NCBI RefSeq assembly: GCF_017301635.1
Contig: NZ_CP071091.1
Location: forward strand, 6,646,001 to 6,710,000
Direction: 5' to 3'
From: Myxococcus landrumus
GTDB taxonomy: Bacteria; Myxococcota; Myxococcia; Myxococcales; Myxococcaceae
DNA length: 64,000 nt
Shown here: piece after piece, positions 1-8,085 of the stretch
Layout: each line of letters starts with the position of its first letter
Position numbering within the stretch: the stretch's first letter is position 1
Program-made: the position numbers and the translations under genes
The notes under the pieces: model-generated
Seen by the model: the letters and a program-made list of their open reading frames with translations, nothing else
What the model was told of the DNA's origin: nothing
Database searches by the model: none

Positions 1-374
1 GGCTTGTCGGACTTGCCGTAGCCCGGCAGGTCCACCGCGATGACGCGGTAGCCCTGGGAATGAAAGACATCCAGCTGCGCGCGCCAGAACTTCAGATAGG
101 AGCCCAGGCCGTGCACGAAGACCACCGTCTTCGCCTCGGGCGACGCGGCGGGCAGGTCCACGTAGGACACGTGCAGCGGGGTGCTCAGCTGGTAGCGGAG
201 CGTGGCGTAGGGCAGCGAAGCACGGTGCACGGGCCACGGCTGCTTCGTGCCCTCGGTGGAGTAGTCCAGGTCCTTGAAGGACAGCGCGGACTCACTGGCA
301 TACGAGCGCACGCAACCAGCGAAGGACAGCCCGGCCGTGAGGAGCAGGGCGGTGAAAGCGCGGGAGGAGCTCAT
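1..374 (-). CDS. Alpha/beta hydrolase lipoprotein (3' end missing)
   Basis: Probable esterase or lipase-like hydrolase anchored in the envelope. It starts at the ATG read from 374 and runs off the left edge, so only the first 124 residues are present. The N-terminus is a lipoprotein-type signal ending SFAGC (Cys 21). The oxyanion-hole strand FVHGLGSYLKFW and the following VIAVDLPGYGKSDKP are typical of the alpha/beta hydrolase fold. The catalytic Ser, Asp and His lie outside the window and cannot be checked. The gene begins 2 bases after the stop of the upstream barrel gene, so the two are almost certainly co-transcribed. The substrate is unknown; context suggests a lipid ester. Confidence 0.85.
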   Translation of the reverse strand, partial: MSSSRAFTALLLTAGLSFAGCVRSYASESALSFKDLDYSTEGTKQPWPVHRASLPYATLRYQLSTPLHVSYVDLPAASPEAKTVVFVHGLGSYLKFWRAQLDVFHSQGYRVIAVDLPGYGKSDK

Positions 375-376
375 GG

Positions 377-2035
377 TCAGAACGCGTACCAGGTGAAGGT
401 GGTGAAGGCCGCCCACGGGTCGCTCTTCACGGTGGGGGCACCGTCGTAGAAGCTGCCGCGGAAGAGGTAGCCGCCGTGGAGGCCCACGGTCATCAGGTAG
501 CGGATGTGGTAGCGCAGCTCCGCGTTGAGCTCCGCGCCGATGAACCGGCCGCGCCGCACCGTCGGGTCCCAGCGCGCGGGCTCGGCGCCCGCGTTGGCGA
601 GCCCCGCGCCCACCTTGAGGTTGAGCGTGTTGGGCACGATATCCCACGCCGCCGTGGCGATGCCCGCGCGCAGGCCGTAGCCCTGGTTGGAGATGTCCGT
701 CACCGCGCCCGTGTAGTTGTTCACCGTGCTGGTGAACGGGAACAGGATGAGCATCTTGTGGTTGAACCACACCGCGCCCGGCAGGCCGTACTGGTTGAGC
801 GTGAAGGCGCCCGTGTACTTGTCGTCGCCCAGGTTGCTGTCGCCCGAGGAGAACATGCCCTCCACGGTGAGGACGTCGCCGGGGCCGCGCCCCCACTGGT
901 ACATGACCTCCAGGTTGGCGGACACGCCGGAGATGTTCAGCTCGTCGAGCACCGAGTTGTCGGGGTCGTCGCTCTCGTACTTGCCGCCGTTGTACATGAC
1001 GAAGCCGGACGCCCCAAGGCGGCCCGTGCGGAAGTCGATGTTGTGATTGAAGTGCGCGCCCGCCCAGAAGACGCTGCCCGTGGGACGGTTGATGTCGAAG
1101 CGCGCCGTGCCCGTGAAGCCGGGCAGGCCCGAGGACGACGGGCCGCTCTTCACCAGGCCCTCGAAGGCGTAGGCGTCACCCTTGGTGTCGTCGTTCAGGT
1201 ACCAGAGCGACACGCCCACGTTGGTGTTGGGCCGCACCGGGTAGACGTAGTCCGCCATCGCCAGCCAGATGTACTTGAGGCGCGGGTCATTGCGCGTGGC
1301 GCGGTCCGCCTGCGCGCTGCCCAGCGGCGTCAGCGTCAGGCGGGCGTTGCCCTTGTAGCCGCTGAAGATGGACAGGCCCGTGGCGTCGCTGCCCAGGAAG
1401 GCCAGCTTGTAGCCCGTGCGCACCAGGTCCGACAGCGGCGTGCGCGTGGGGTCATAAGGGCTGTCGTAGACGGGCTGCGTGCCGATGATGAGCGCCAGCT
1501 TGCTGGGGCTGCGCGTCGGGTAGAGCGCGACGTTGATGTTCTTCGTCTGGATGTTCACCTGGTCGGCGTTGAAGCCGCCGCCCTCGTTCTGGCCGATGGT
1601 GTTGGCCGAGCGGCCCCAGAGGAAGTCCACCTCGAACTGGGCGCGGAACGACGCCAGGCCGTCGACGAAGAACGGGCTGTATTCGATGACGGGAATCCAG
1701 CGCTGCTCCACGAAGTACGCGGAGCGACCGGGCTCGATGCTCACCGCGCTGCCCACGGGCGAGCCGATGGGCCCCAGCGCCACGCCGCGCAGACCGGCGG
1801 GGTCACCCACCTGGTTCGTCATCGAGGCGCGCGTGAAGAAGTAGTTGATGAGGGTGAACTCGCGCGGCTCCGCGTCCTCCTCGCGATTCTTGGCCTCCAG
1901 CCACTCACCATACAGGCCCGGCACCGGGGGACTCTGGGCCGCCGAGGACGACGCCAGTCCCACGAGCCCCAGCGCGGCGAGCATCCTCGCGCCCCGCCAC
2001 ACCCTCTCGCGTGCTGCAAACCCACTTCCCGTCAT
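377..2035 (-). CDS. Outer-membrane beta-barrel protein
   Basis: A 552-residue secreted protein with a Sec signal peptide (ends near SSSAAQS) followed by alternating polar and aromatic strands. It ends in Phe (WYAF), the usual C-terminal signal of outer-membrane barrels. I see no recognisable enzyme motif. Length and style resemble the large barrels often found beside hydrophobic-compound or fatty-acid genes (DUF1302-like), but I cannot assign a family. The ATG at 2035 is chosen over an upstream one because GAGG sits five bases before it and the signal peptide then has normal length. It lies between a lipoprotein gene and an alpha/beta hydrolase on the same strand. A role in transport of hydrophobic substrate is inference. 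Confidence 0.75.
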   Translation of the reverse strand: MTGSGFAARERVWRGARMLAALGLVGLASSSAAQSPPVPGLYGEWLEAKNREEDAEPREFTLINYFFTRASMTNQVGDPAGLRGVALGPIGSPVGSAVSIEPGRSAYFVEQRWIPVIEYSPFFVDGLASFRAQFEVDFLWGRSANTIGQNEGGGFNADQVNIQTKNINVALYPTRSPSKLALIIGTQPVYDSPYDPTRTPLSDLVRTGYKLAFLGSDATGLSIFSGYKGNARLTLTPLGSAQADRATRNDPRLKYIWLAMADYVYPVRPNTNVGVSLWYLNDDTKGDAYAFEGLVKSGPSSSGLPGFTGTARFDINRPTGSVFWAGAHFNHNIDFRTGRLGASGFVMYNGGKYESDDPDNSVLDELNISGVSANLEVMYQWGRGPGDVLTVEGMFSSGDSNLGDDKYTGAFTLNQYGLPGAVWFNHKMLILFPFTSTVNNYTGAVTDISNQGYGLRAGIATAAWDIVPNTLNLKVGAGLANAGAEPARWDPTVRRGRFIGAELNAELRYHIRYLMTVGLHGGYLFRGSFYDGAPTVKSDPWAAFTTFTWYAF

Positions 2036-2117
2036 ATCGACCTCGGCCCCGCGCCAGACAGACGACTGGAGGGAAGGCGGGAGCACACCTCCCCTCCAGC
2101 GTGAAACACAGCCAGGG

Positions 2118-2711
2118 TTACTGGATGGCGTAGACCTGCACCGCGTTGCCCGTGAAGGGCTTGTCGGCCATCTTCACGGTGTTCGCCGCGCCCACCGCGC
2201 CGCTGGCGCAGCGCATGCCGGTCGCCTGGTTCTTGAAGAAGATCTCCAGGCTGAGCTTCTTCTGGTCGGCGGAGAAGCCACCGCGCCCCTCCTGCACCAG
2301 ACCGCCCGGGAAGGTGAACGTCACGTCGAAGCAGCTCCCATCCTCCGTCGCGTTCTCGATGAGGACGGTGGTGGAGGTAAAGGTGAGCGGGTTCTTCGCC
2401 TGCTCGTGATTGCAGACGCCATCGGTGATGGTGCCCGGGATGCTGTCGACCTTGAAGTTGCCGGCGGCCACCGACATGGTGACCTTCTGGTAGCACTGGG
2501 ACGACGCGGCGAAGTCGATGTCCTCGCTGTAGCCGTTGGGGTGCGAGGGGATGTTGTCCCCCGTCATCACCATCGACTTGCCATCCAGGAACGCCAGGAT
2601 GTTGGCGGCGCTGTTGAGCTTGGGCTTCTCGACGACGGGGTCCTTGTCGTCACCACAGCCCACGAGGCCCAGCGTGCACAGCATCACCGCGGACAGAAGC
2701 TTCTTCTTCAT
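2118..2711 (-). CDS. Myxobacterial lipoprotein, unknown function
   Basis: A 197-residue lipoprotein. The N-terminus MKKKLLSAVMLCTLGLVGCG is a clean type II signal with lipobox LVGC at Cys 19 followed by an acidic linker. Four cysteines in the mature part (around SSQCYQ, DGVCNH, GSCFDV and MRCASG) could form two disulfides. No named domain is recognised; similar small lipoproteins are common in myxobacteria. GGGGAG lies about seven bases before the ATG. The gene is 82 bases upstream of the barrel gene on the same strand and 99 bases downstream of the acyl-CoA synthetase, so it may be in the same transcription run. Confidence 0.8.
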   Translation of the reverse strand: MKKKLLSAVMLCTLGLVGCGDDKDPVVEKPKLNSAANILAFLDGKSMVMTGDNIPSHPNGYSEDIDFAASSQCYQKVTMSVAAGNFKVDSIPGTITDGVCNHEQAKNPLTFTSTTVLIENATEDGSCFDVTFTFPGGLVQEGRGGFSADQKKLSLEIFFKNQATGMRCASGAVGAANTVKMADKPFTGNAVQVYAIQ

Positions 2712-2810
2712 GTGCTTGCTCCCCTTCTGGCCGGTGTCACCACCGGCAGGTGTGTCGACAGACGACAGGCGTTGAGGGCGCGTGAAACACGCCCTTTTCC
2801 GACAGTGTTT

Positions 2811-4361
2811 TCAGCGCGGTGCGTCGGCGGCGATGGCCGCCTCGCGCAGCTCTCGCTTGAGAATCTTCCCCGCCGCGGACACCGGCAGGCGCTCCACCAA
2901 CTCCACCCGCTTGGGCACCTTGAAGCGCGCCACCCGGCCACGCAGGTGCTCGAGCAGCGCGTCCCCGGAGGACTCCGCTCCCGGCTTGAGCACCACGAAG
3001 GCGCGGCCCACCTCGCCCCACTTCGCGTCGGGCACGCCGACGACGGAGCACTGCTGCACCGCGGGGTGCTCGTAGAGCACCGACTCCAGCTCCAGCGGGT
3101 ACACGTTCTCTCCGCCGGAGATGAACATGTCCTTCTTGCGGCCGGCGATGGTGAAGAACCCATCCGCGTCCACGCGCGCCAGGTCCCCCGAGTGGAACCA
3201 GCCCTCCGCGTCGATGGCCTCGCGCGTGGCGGCCTCGTCCTCGAAGTAGCCCGAGCACATCGAGGGCCCCTTGAGGACGAGCTCACCCACCTCGCCCGTC
3301 GGCACCTCGCGGCCGTCGTCGTCCACCAGCTTCGCGGCGATGAAGTAGTTGGGGCGGCCGATGGAGCCCGCCTTCGACACCGCGAACTCGGGCCCCATGC
3401 TGAAGATTCCCGGGCCGAACTCCGTCATGCCGAAGCCCTGCTTGAAGGGCACCGCATGCACGGCCTGCCACGCCTGGATGAGCGGCACCGGCAGCGCCGC
3501 GCCACCGCTGGTCATGAAGCGCACGGAGGAGAAGTCCGTGCTCGCGAAGCGCGGCGAGTCGAGCAACTGCTGATACTGCGTGGGCACGGCGAAGAAGAGC
3601 GACACCTTCTCGCGAGGGATGAGCGCGAGCAATTCCTCCGGCTCCCAGCGGCGCATGATGACCACGGTGCCACCGGCGGTGAGCAGCGGCACCGTGTAGA
3701 CCAGGAGGCCGCCCGTGTGGAACATGGGCGTGTGCGTCACCGTGACGTCGCCGGGGCGCACCTCGTGCACCAGCGTGTTGAGCGTGTTCCACGCCACCAT
3801 GCGGTAGCTGATGCACGCGCCCTTCGAGCGGCCCGTGGTGCCGCCGGTGAAGAGCAGGCAGAGGATGTCCTCCTCGGCCACCGCGTCGTTCTTCACGGGC
3901 GCGGTGGGACGGTGCGCGAGGGTCTCCGCGTACGCGGTGGCGCCCGGCAGGCCCTGGGACTCCAGCGAGACGAGGTGGAGCGAGTCGCCCATGTGCTCTC
4001 GCACCTGGGCCACGGCGTCGCGGAAGTCCTCGCCGAAGAGGAGCACGCGCGGGCGGATGGCGCGCACCAGGTCGGTGAGCTCGGCGGCGTGCAGGCGCCA
4101 GTTGTAGGGGACGAAGATGGCGCCCAGCTTCCCGCAGGCGAAGAGGACGTCCAGGTACTCCACGCCGTTGTGGGCGACCAGGCCCACGCGGTCGCCGCGC
4201 TTCACGCCAGCGACGTCGCGCAGCCAGCCGCCGAGCGCCTCGGCGCGCGCATTCAGGTCGCGATAGGTGAAGCGGCCGGCGGCGCCCTTGGCCGTGTCCA
4301 CCACCGCGACGTGCTCGGGCCAGTACAGGGCGCCCCGCCCCATCCAGTCTCCGATGAACAT
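2811..4361 (-). CDS. AMP-forming acyl-CoA synthetase (fatty-acid-CoA ligase family)
   Basis: ANL-superfamily adenylate-forming ligase of 516 residues, which activates a carboxylic acid with ATP and transfers it to CoA. Visible motifs in order: phosphate-binding loop LLFTGGTTGRSKGA near residue 170, the adenine-site region GFGMTEFGPG, the hinge region FHSGDLARVDADGFFTIAGR, the loop GGENVYPLELE, and the C-terminal AGKILKRELRE with the catalytic Lys. The ATG at 4361 is preferred to the TTG at 4373 because GGAGG lies five bases upstream. It begins 15 bases after the ketosynthase stop, so it is translationally coupled or at least co-transcribed. Chain length of the substrate cannot be read; medium- or long-chain fatty acid is likely. 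Confidence 0.9.
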   Translation of the reverse strand: MFIGDWMGRGALYWPEHVAVVDTAKGAAGRFTYRDLNARAEALGGWLRDVAGVKRGDRVGLVAHNGVEYLDVLFACGKLGAIFVPYNWRLHAAELTDLVRAIRPRVLLFGEDFRDAVAQVREHMGDSLHLVSLESQGLPGATAYAETLAHRPTAPVKNDAVAEEDILCLLFTGGTTGRSKGACISYRMVAWNTLNTLVHEVRPGDVTVTHTPMFHTGGLLVYTVPLLTAGGTVVIMRRWEPEELLALIPREKVSLFFAVPTQYQQLLDSPRFASTDFSSVRFMTSGGAALPVPLIQAWQAVHAVPFKQGFGMTEFGPGIFSMGPEFAVSKAGSIGRPNYFIAAKLVDDDGREVPTGEVGELVLKGPSMCSGYFEDEAATREAIDAEGWFHSGDLARVDADGFFTIAGRKKDMFISGGENVYPLELESVLYEHPAVQQCSVVGVPDAKWGEVGRAFVVLKPGAESSGDALLEHLRGRVARFKVPKRVELVERLPVSAAGKILKRELREAAIAADAPR

Positions 4362-4376
4362 GCGCGCCTCCAAGGC

Positions 4377-5372
4377 TCAGGCCGTCCAGCGATAGAGGGC
4401 GGAGGCCATGGCGAGACCACCGCCGCTGGCACAGAAGGCGACCAAATCACCGCGCCGCACCTTGCCCTGGACGACGGCGTCGTCGAGCGTCATCGGGATG
4501 CAGGCCGAGCCGGTGTAGCCCCACTTGTCCATCGTGTAGTGGGCCTTCTCCATGGGCTGGCCCAGCACCTTCATGGTGGCCTCGATGGTGCGCAGGTTGA
4601 GCTGGGTGAAGACGAACAACTTCACGTCATCCAGCGTCTGCGACTGCTTCTTGAGGAGCTGGTCCAGGAGCATGGGCCAGCGCTCGGTGTTGAACGTCGC
4701 GGGGAACTTGCGGACGAACTGCACGGCGGGCTTGCCGTCCGTGAGGGGCAGCGTCTCCGCGGTGGCGGGGCGGTTCGTTCCGCCGGTGTAGATGCCGAGC
4801 GCGTCGTGGTACTCGCCGTTGGCCAGGAGCTTCGCGCCCATGAAGCCGGGCTTGTCGCCCGCGCCCAGCACCACCGCGCCCGCGCCGTCCGCGAACAGGG
4901 TGCAGGTCTTCTTGTCCTTCCAGTTCACGTAGCGGGTCATCGCGTACGCGCCGACGACGAGGATGCGGCGGTAGCTGTCGTCCGCGGCAATCGTCTTGGA
5001 GCCCACGTCCAGCGCCGTCACCCAGCCCGCGCACGCGCAGTTGAGGTCATACGTGCCGGCGTTGACGGCGCCCAGCTTGGCCTGCACCACGGAGGACGTG
5101 GCGGGGCTCAGGTAGTCGGGCGTGTCGGTGGCGACGATGATGAGGTCCAGCTCCTCCGGCTTCGTCCCGGAGCGCTCCAGCGCCTGGCGGGCGGCGGCGA
5201 CGCACAGGTCACTGGTGGCCTGGGAGTCGGCCATGACGTGGCGCTGCTTGATGCCCACGTTCTGCTGGAGCCACTCGTCCACGGACTCGCCGAGGAGCTT
5301 CTCGACGTCCGCGTTGGTGAGGACCTTCTCGGGGACGTAACGGCCAGTGGAGAGGATCTGCGCGTATCGCAT
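4377..5372 (-). CDS. FabH-like ketoacyl synthase III with altered catalytic residues
   Basis: A 331-residue thiolase-fold condensing enzyme of the KAS III type. The nucleophile is present as Cys 114 in CACAGW, and the C-terminal GGGLAM loop is intact. However, the usual His of the HQAN motif is Thr 256 here (FTQLN), and the Asn of the GNTSAA motif is Tyr 286 (GYTGSAC). Normal decarboxylating FabH needs both residues. This enzyme may therefore perform acyl transfer or a non-decarboxylating reaction, or use other residues. The ATG at 5372 gives the standard FabH N-terminus. It lies 8 bases after the TetR gene and 15 bases before the acyl-CoA synthetase, in one operon. Confidence 0.85.
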   Translation of the reverse strand: MRYAQILSTGRYVPEKVLTNADVEKLLGESVDEWLQQNVGIKQRHVMADSQATSDLCVAAARQALERSGTKPEELDLIIVATDTPDYLSPATSSVVQAKLGAVNAGTYDLNCACAGWVTALDVGSKTIAADDSYRRILVVGAYAMTRYVNWKDKKTCTLFADGAGAVVLGAGDKPGFMGAKLLANGEYHDALGIYTGGTNRPATAETLPLTDGKPAVQFVRKFPATFNTERWPMLLDQLLKKQSQTLDDVKLFVFTQLNLRTIEATMKVLGQPMEKAHYTMDKWGYTGSACIPMTLDDAVVQGKVRRGDLVAFCASGGGLAMASALYRWTA

Positions 5373-5380
5373 TGCGGTGT

Positions 5381-6103
5381 TCAGCTCCGGGCGCTCCGCG
5401 CCGGACGGCGCGCGGGACGCAGCGTGTTCTTCTTCGGTGTCTTGGCGGTCTTGGACGCGGGGGCCTTCACGCCGTTGCGGGCCGCGGGGGCGGGGCGGGA
5501 GTCGAGGCCGTGGCGGATGAGGCTCATCGCGGTGTCGAGGACGCGCTCGAGGCCCGGGTCCTCCTCCCACAGCACCCAGCGCATGCCGAGGAAGTCGCCG
5601 ATGCCCATCAAGCAGTAGGCGAGGGTCTCCGGGTCCATGCGGCGCACTTCGCCCGCGTCCATGGCGTTGGAGAGGCCAGTGACGTAGCCCTTGGCGAAGC
5701 GGTCGTAGTAGCGGCGGTAGCAGTCGGTGTCGACGAACTCGGCCTGGCGCACGACGCGGTAGAGGTTGGGGTGCTGGCGGACGAACTGGAAGAAGGTGCG
5801 CAGGCCCTCGCGCTCCACATCCATGCGGTTGTCGCAGCGGGAGGTGGAGTCACCGATGAGGCGGCGCAGGCGCGTGCCCAGGTCGTCGACGACTTCGATG
5901 AAGATGGACTGCTTGTCGGGGAAGTAGACGTAGAACGTGCCGAGCGCCACGCCGCTCTTGCGGGTGATGTCCGCGATGGACGCGCTCTCGTAGCCCTTCT
6001 CTCCGAAGACCGACTCCGCGGCCTTCAGCAGCTTCGCACGCGTCCGCTGTCCTCGCGGGGTGACGGGTCCGGAGCGGTCTGGAGAAGTTGAAGGCCGATT
6101 CAT
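5381..6103 (-). CDS. TetR-family transcriptional regulator
   Basis: A 240-residue regulator. The N-terminal helix-turn-helix is clear (residues about 18-70, with VFGEKGYESASIADITRKSG and GTFYVYFPDKQSIF). The C-terminal ligand domain holds many aromatic residues, which fits a hydrophobic ligand such as acyl-CoA. The last 35 residues are an unusual basic tail rich in Lys, Arg and Ala that could add non-specific DNA contact. AGGTG precedes the ATG by five bases. It is the first gene of the run with the ketosynthase and acyl-CoA synthetase and probably represses it. A motif overlapping its own start codon recurs upstream of the SDR gene at 9511. Confidence 0.92.
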   Translation of the reverse strand: MNRPSTSPDRSGPVTPRGQRTRAKLLKAAESVFGEKGYESASIADITRKSGVALGTFYVYFPDKQSIFIEVVDDLGTRLRRLIGDSTSRCDNRMDVEREGLRTFFQFVRQHPNLYRVVRQAEFVDTDCYRRYYDRFAKGYVTGLSNAMDAGEVRRMDPETLAYCLMGIGDFLGMRWVLWEEDPGLERVLDTAMSLIRHGLDSRPAPAARNGVKAPASKTAKTPKKNTLRPARRPARSARS

Positions 6104-6110
6104 GTTTCAC
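6097..6110. promoter_or_regulatory. Possible TetR operator half (GATTCATGTTTCAC)
   Basis: This 14-base stretch overlaps the start codon of the TetR gene. The same element, GATTCAGGTTTCAA, lies at 9387-9400 upstream of the SDR gene, with 12 of 14 positions shared. A shared, otherwise rare A+T-containing element at two lipid-type genes suggests a common regulator. Assignment to the TetR protein is inference. Confidence 0.35.
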
Positions 6111-6321
6111 CTAGCGGTAGCACCCGCTCGACGCGGTTGTCAAAGCGCGGACAATGGCTCCGCGCGTCATGGACGACAGGCGACGCAAGGCGTCACCTTG
6201 GAGGCCTCATGCCTCCGAGCGACGAAGCGTACTCCGATTGTGAGAGGGCCCAAGGAGCACCATCGACGCGGCGCGTGGTCGATGCTTCGATGCGCGGCTC
6301 ACCCTGGGGAAAGCCCACACC

Positions 6322-7257
6322 ATGAAGCGCCCGTCGTTCCTCCCACTGTCCCTGCTCCTCGTCGCGTTGCTCGGCGCGGGCTGCGCTTCCACGCCCGCCG
6401 CGCGGAAGTACGTCCCTGTCGACTCCGGCAACGCCTTCCTGTGGGAAGTGAAGGACTCGCGCGGCGGCGTCGCGTACCTCGTCGGCTCCATCCACATGGG
6501 CAAGCCCGGCGCCCTCGCCCTCCCCGCCGCCATGGAGGCCGCCTTCTCCAAGTCCGAGGTCCTCGCCGTCGAGGTCGACACCACCCGCACCGACCCCAAC
6601 GAGATGCAGAAGCTCGTGCGCGAGCTGGGCACCTTCCCCGAAGGCCAGAGCCTCTCCCAGCGCCTGGACCCCAGCACCCGCGCGCTCCTCGACCGCACCG
6701 CCACGCGCCTGGGCATCTCCGCCCAGGGACTCGAGCGGCTGCGCCCCTGGCTCGCGGGCCTGCTGCTCAACAACCTCGAGTTCCAGGCCGCCGGCTACCA
6801 ACAAGGCCACGGCGTCGACCGGGCCTTCCTCGACCGCGCCCACGGCATCCAGAAACAAGTGCTGGAGCTGGAGACCGCCGACGGACAGCTCCGCATGCTC
6901 GCGGGCACTCCCGACAAGCTCCAGGACCTCATGCTCCGCGACCAGCTCCGCCGCGAACAGGGCCCCGCTGAAATCGTCGAGGCCCTCACCTCCGCCTGGA
7001 AGGCCGGCGACGCGGACGGCATGGCCAGCCTCCTGCTCGAAGGCGCCAAGGACACCACCTACCGCCCCGTCTACGAGCGCGTCTTCTTCGAGCGCAATGT
7101 CCAGATGACCCACAAGCTCGAAGCCCTGCTCGCCGAGCCCCGCGTCCACCTGGTCGTCGTCGGCGCCGGACACGTCGTCGGCCCCGAGGGCATCGTCGCC
7201 CTCCTCCTGAAGAAGGGCCACACCGTGCGCCAGCTCCCGCGCGACACCTCCCCGTAG
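6322..7257 (+). CDS. TraB/GumN-family lipoprotein
   Basis: A 311-residue envelope protein of the TraB/GumN (PF01963-like) family, thought to be distant metalloprotease-like proteins. The lipoprotein signal ends LLGAGC at Cys 19. Family marks are visible: FLWEVKDSRGGVAYLVGSIHMG near residues 37-60, LAVEVDTT, GHGVDRAFLDRA in the middle, and the C-terminal VVVGAGHVVGPEG. The length is normal for the family. The neighbours are a TetR gene reading away and an Lrp gene downstream across a 348-base gap, so it is probably a single-gene unit. The substrate is unknown; this family is named from Xanthomonas gumN and plasmid traB, neither of which explains it here. Confidence 0.88.
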   Translation: MKRPSFLPLSLLLVALLGAGCASTPAARKYVPVDSGNAFLWEVKDSRGGVAYLVGSIHMGKPGALALPAAMEAAFSKSEVLAVEVDTTRTDPNEMQKLVRELGTFPEGQSLSQRLDPSTRALLDRTATRLGISAQGLERLRPWLAGLLLNNLEFQAAGYQQGHGVDRAFLDRAHGIQKQVLELETADGQLRMLAGTPDKLQDLMLRDQLRREQGPAEIVEALTSAWKAGDADGMASLLLEGAKDTTYRPVYERVFFERNVQMTHKLEALLAEPRVHLVVVGAGHVVGPEGIVALLLKKGHTVRQLPRDTSP

Positions 7258-7605
7258 CGCCTCACCCCGCACAGGCTTGCCGCGCGCGTCACCACGCGCC
7301 CCACGTGACGGCGCGGATCCACCTCAGCGCCTCGGCCACGGAAGCCGCGTGCCCCCTTGGGGCAGCGCCCTGCCCGATGTGACGACCGCGCCTCCACGCG
7401 GACGCCGCGCGCAATCCCTCGCGCCCTTCGCGAGGCCCACGGCACCACGCGTGCAGTCCGCGCCCACCCAGGTTTCAGGCGCCTGTCACCTGCCTCGCTC
7501 GTCTTCGCACTTGCGATTTTCGCCCAGTTGCTTATTTTGCACGCCAAATTTAATTTAGCTGTCGAATCCTCCAGGGACTTATAAAAATAAGGTTCGTTGC
7601 CGCCC
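7258..7605. other. Intergenic region with A+T-rich Lrp promoter
   Basis: No gene is supported here. The first 240 bases are ordinary G+C-rich DNA. From about 7505 to 7592 the sequence becomes strikingly A+T rich for this genome (CAAATTTAATTTAGC, TTATAAAAATAAGG). This probably holds the promoter and autoregulatory binding sites of the following Lrp gene. I could not fix a -35/-10 pair with confidence. Confidence 0.45.
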
Positions 7606-8082
7606 ATGCCCATGGATGAACTCGACTTCCGCCTGGTGGACCTGTTGCAGCGCGATGGCCGCGCGACGCAGCTGGAGCTGTCCCGCGCGGTCGGCCTGTC
7701 CCAGCCCGCGGTGGCGGAGCGGATCCGCAAGTTGGAAGAGCGGGGCGTCGTCACCGGCTACGCGGCGCGCGTGGACGCGACGAAGCTGGGCAAGGACATC
7801 ACGGCGTTCATCGGGGTGAGCATCGAGCACCCCAAGTACTTCGAGGGCTTCGCCAAGAAGGTCCTCTCGCTGCCCGACGTGCTGGAGTGCCACCGCGTCG
7901 CCGGGCAGGACTCCTATCTGCTCAAGGTCAAGAGCGCGAACACGCGCACCCTCGACTCGTTGCTCGTGGAGACGCTGCGCATCATCGACGGCGTCACCCG
8001 AACGCAGACCACCATCGTCCTGTCATCCATCAAAGAGGACACGCATGTCCGCGTGCCCCTCGAGTACGCCAAAGGAGAGTGA
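7606..8082 (+). CDS. Lrp/AsnC-family regulator
   Basis: A 158-residue feast/famine regulator. The N-terminal winged helix-turn-helix spans about residues 3-60 (LDFRLVDLLQRDGRATQLEL, GLSQPAVAERIRKLEERGVV). It is followed by the RAM ligand/oligomerisation domain with DVLECHRVAGQDSYLLKVK. The start is ambiguous: ATG at 7606 or 7612, or TTG at 7597, which has AAGG four bases upstream. It is three bases from the following aminotransferase, which strongly implies an operon. By family habit it would sense an amino acid and control that aminotransferase and its own gene. Confidence 0.93.
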   Translation: MPMDELDFRLVDLLQRDGRATQLELSRAVGLSQPAVAERIRKLEERGVVTGYAARVDATKLGKDITAFIGVSIEHPKYFEGFAKKVLSLPDVLECHRVAGQDSYLLKVKSANTRTLDSLLVETLRIIDGVTRTQTTIVLSSIKEDTHVRVPLEYAKGE

Positions 8083-8085
8083 GAG

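Noticed and set aside
1845..5618. An open frame of over 1250 codons on the plus strand
   Set aside because: It is antisense to the acyl-CoA synthetase, ketosynthase and lipoprotein genes, is dominated by Arg, His, Ala and Val, and has no family motif. It is a G+C-rich shadow.
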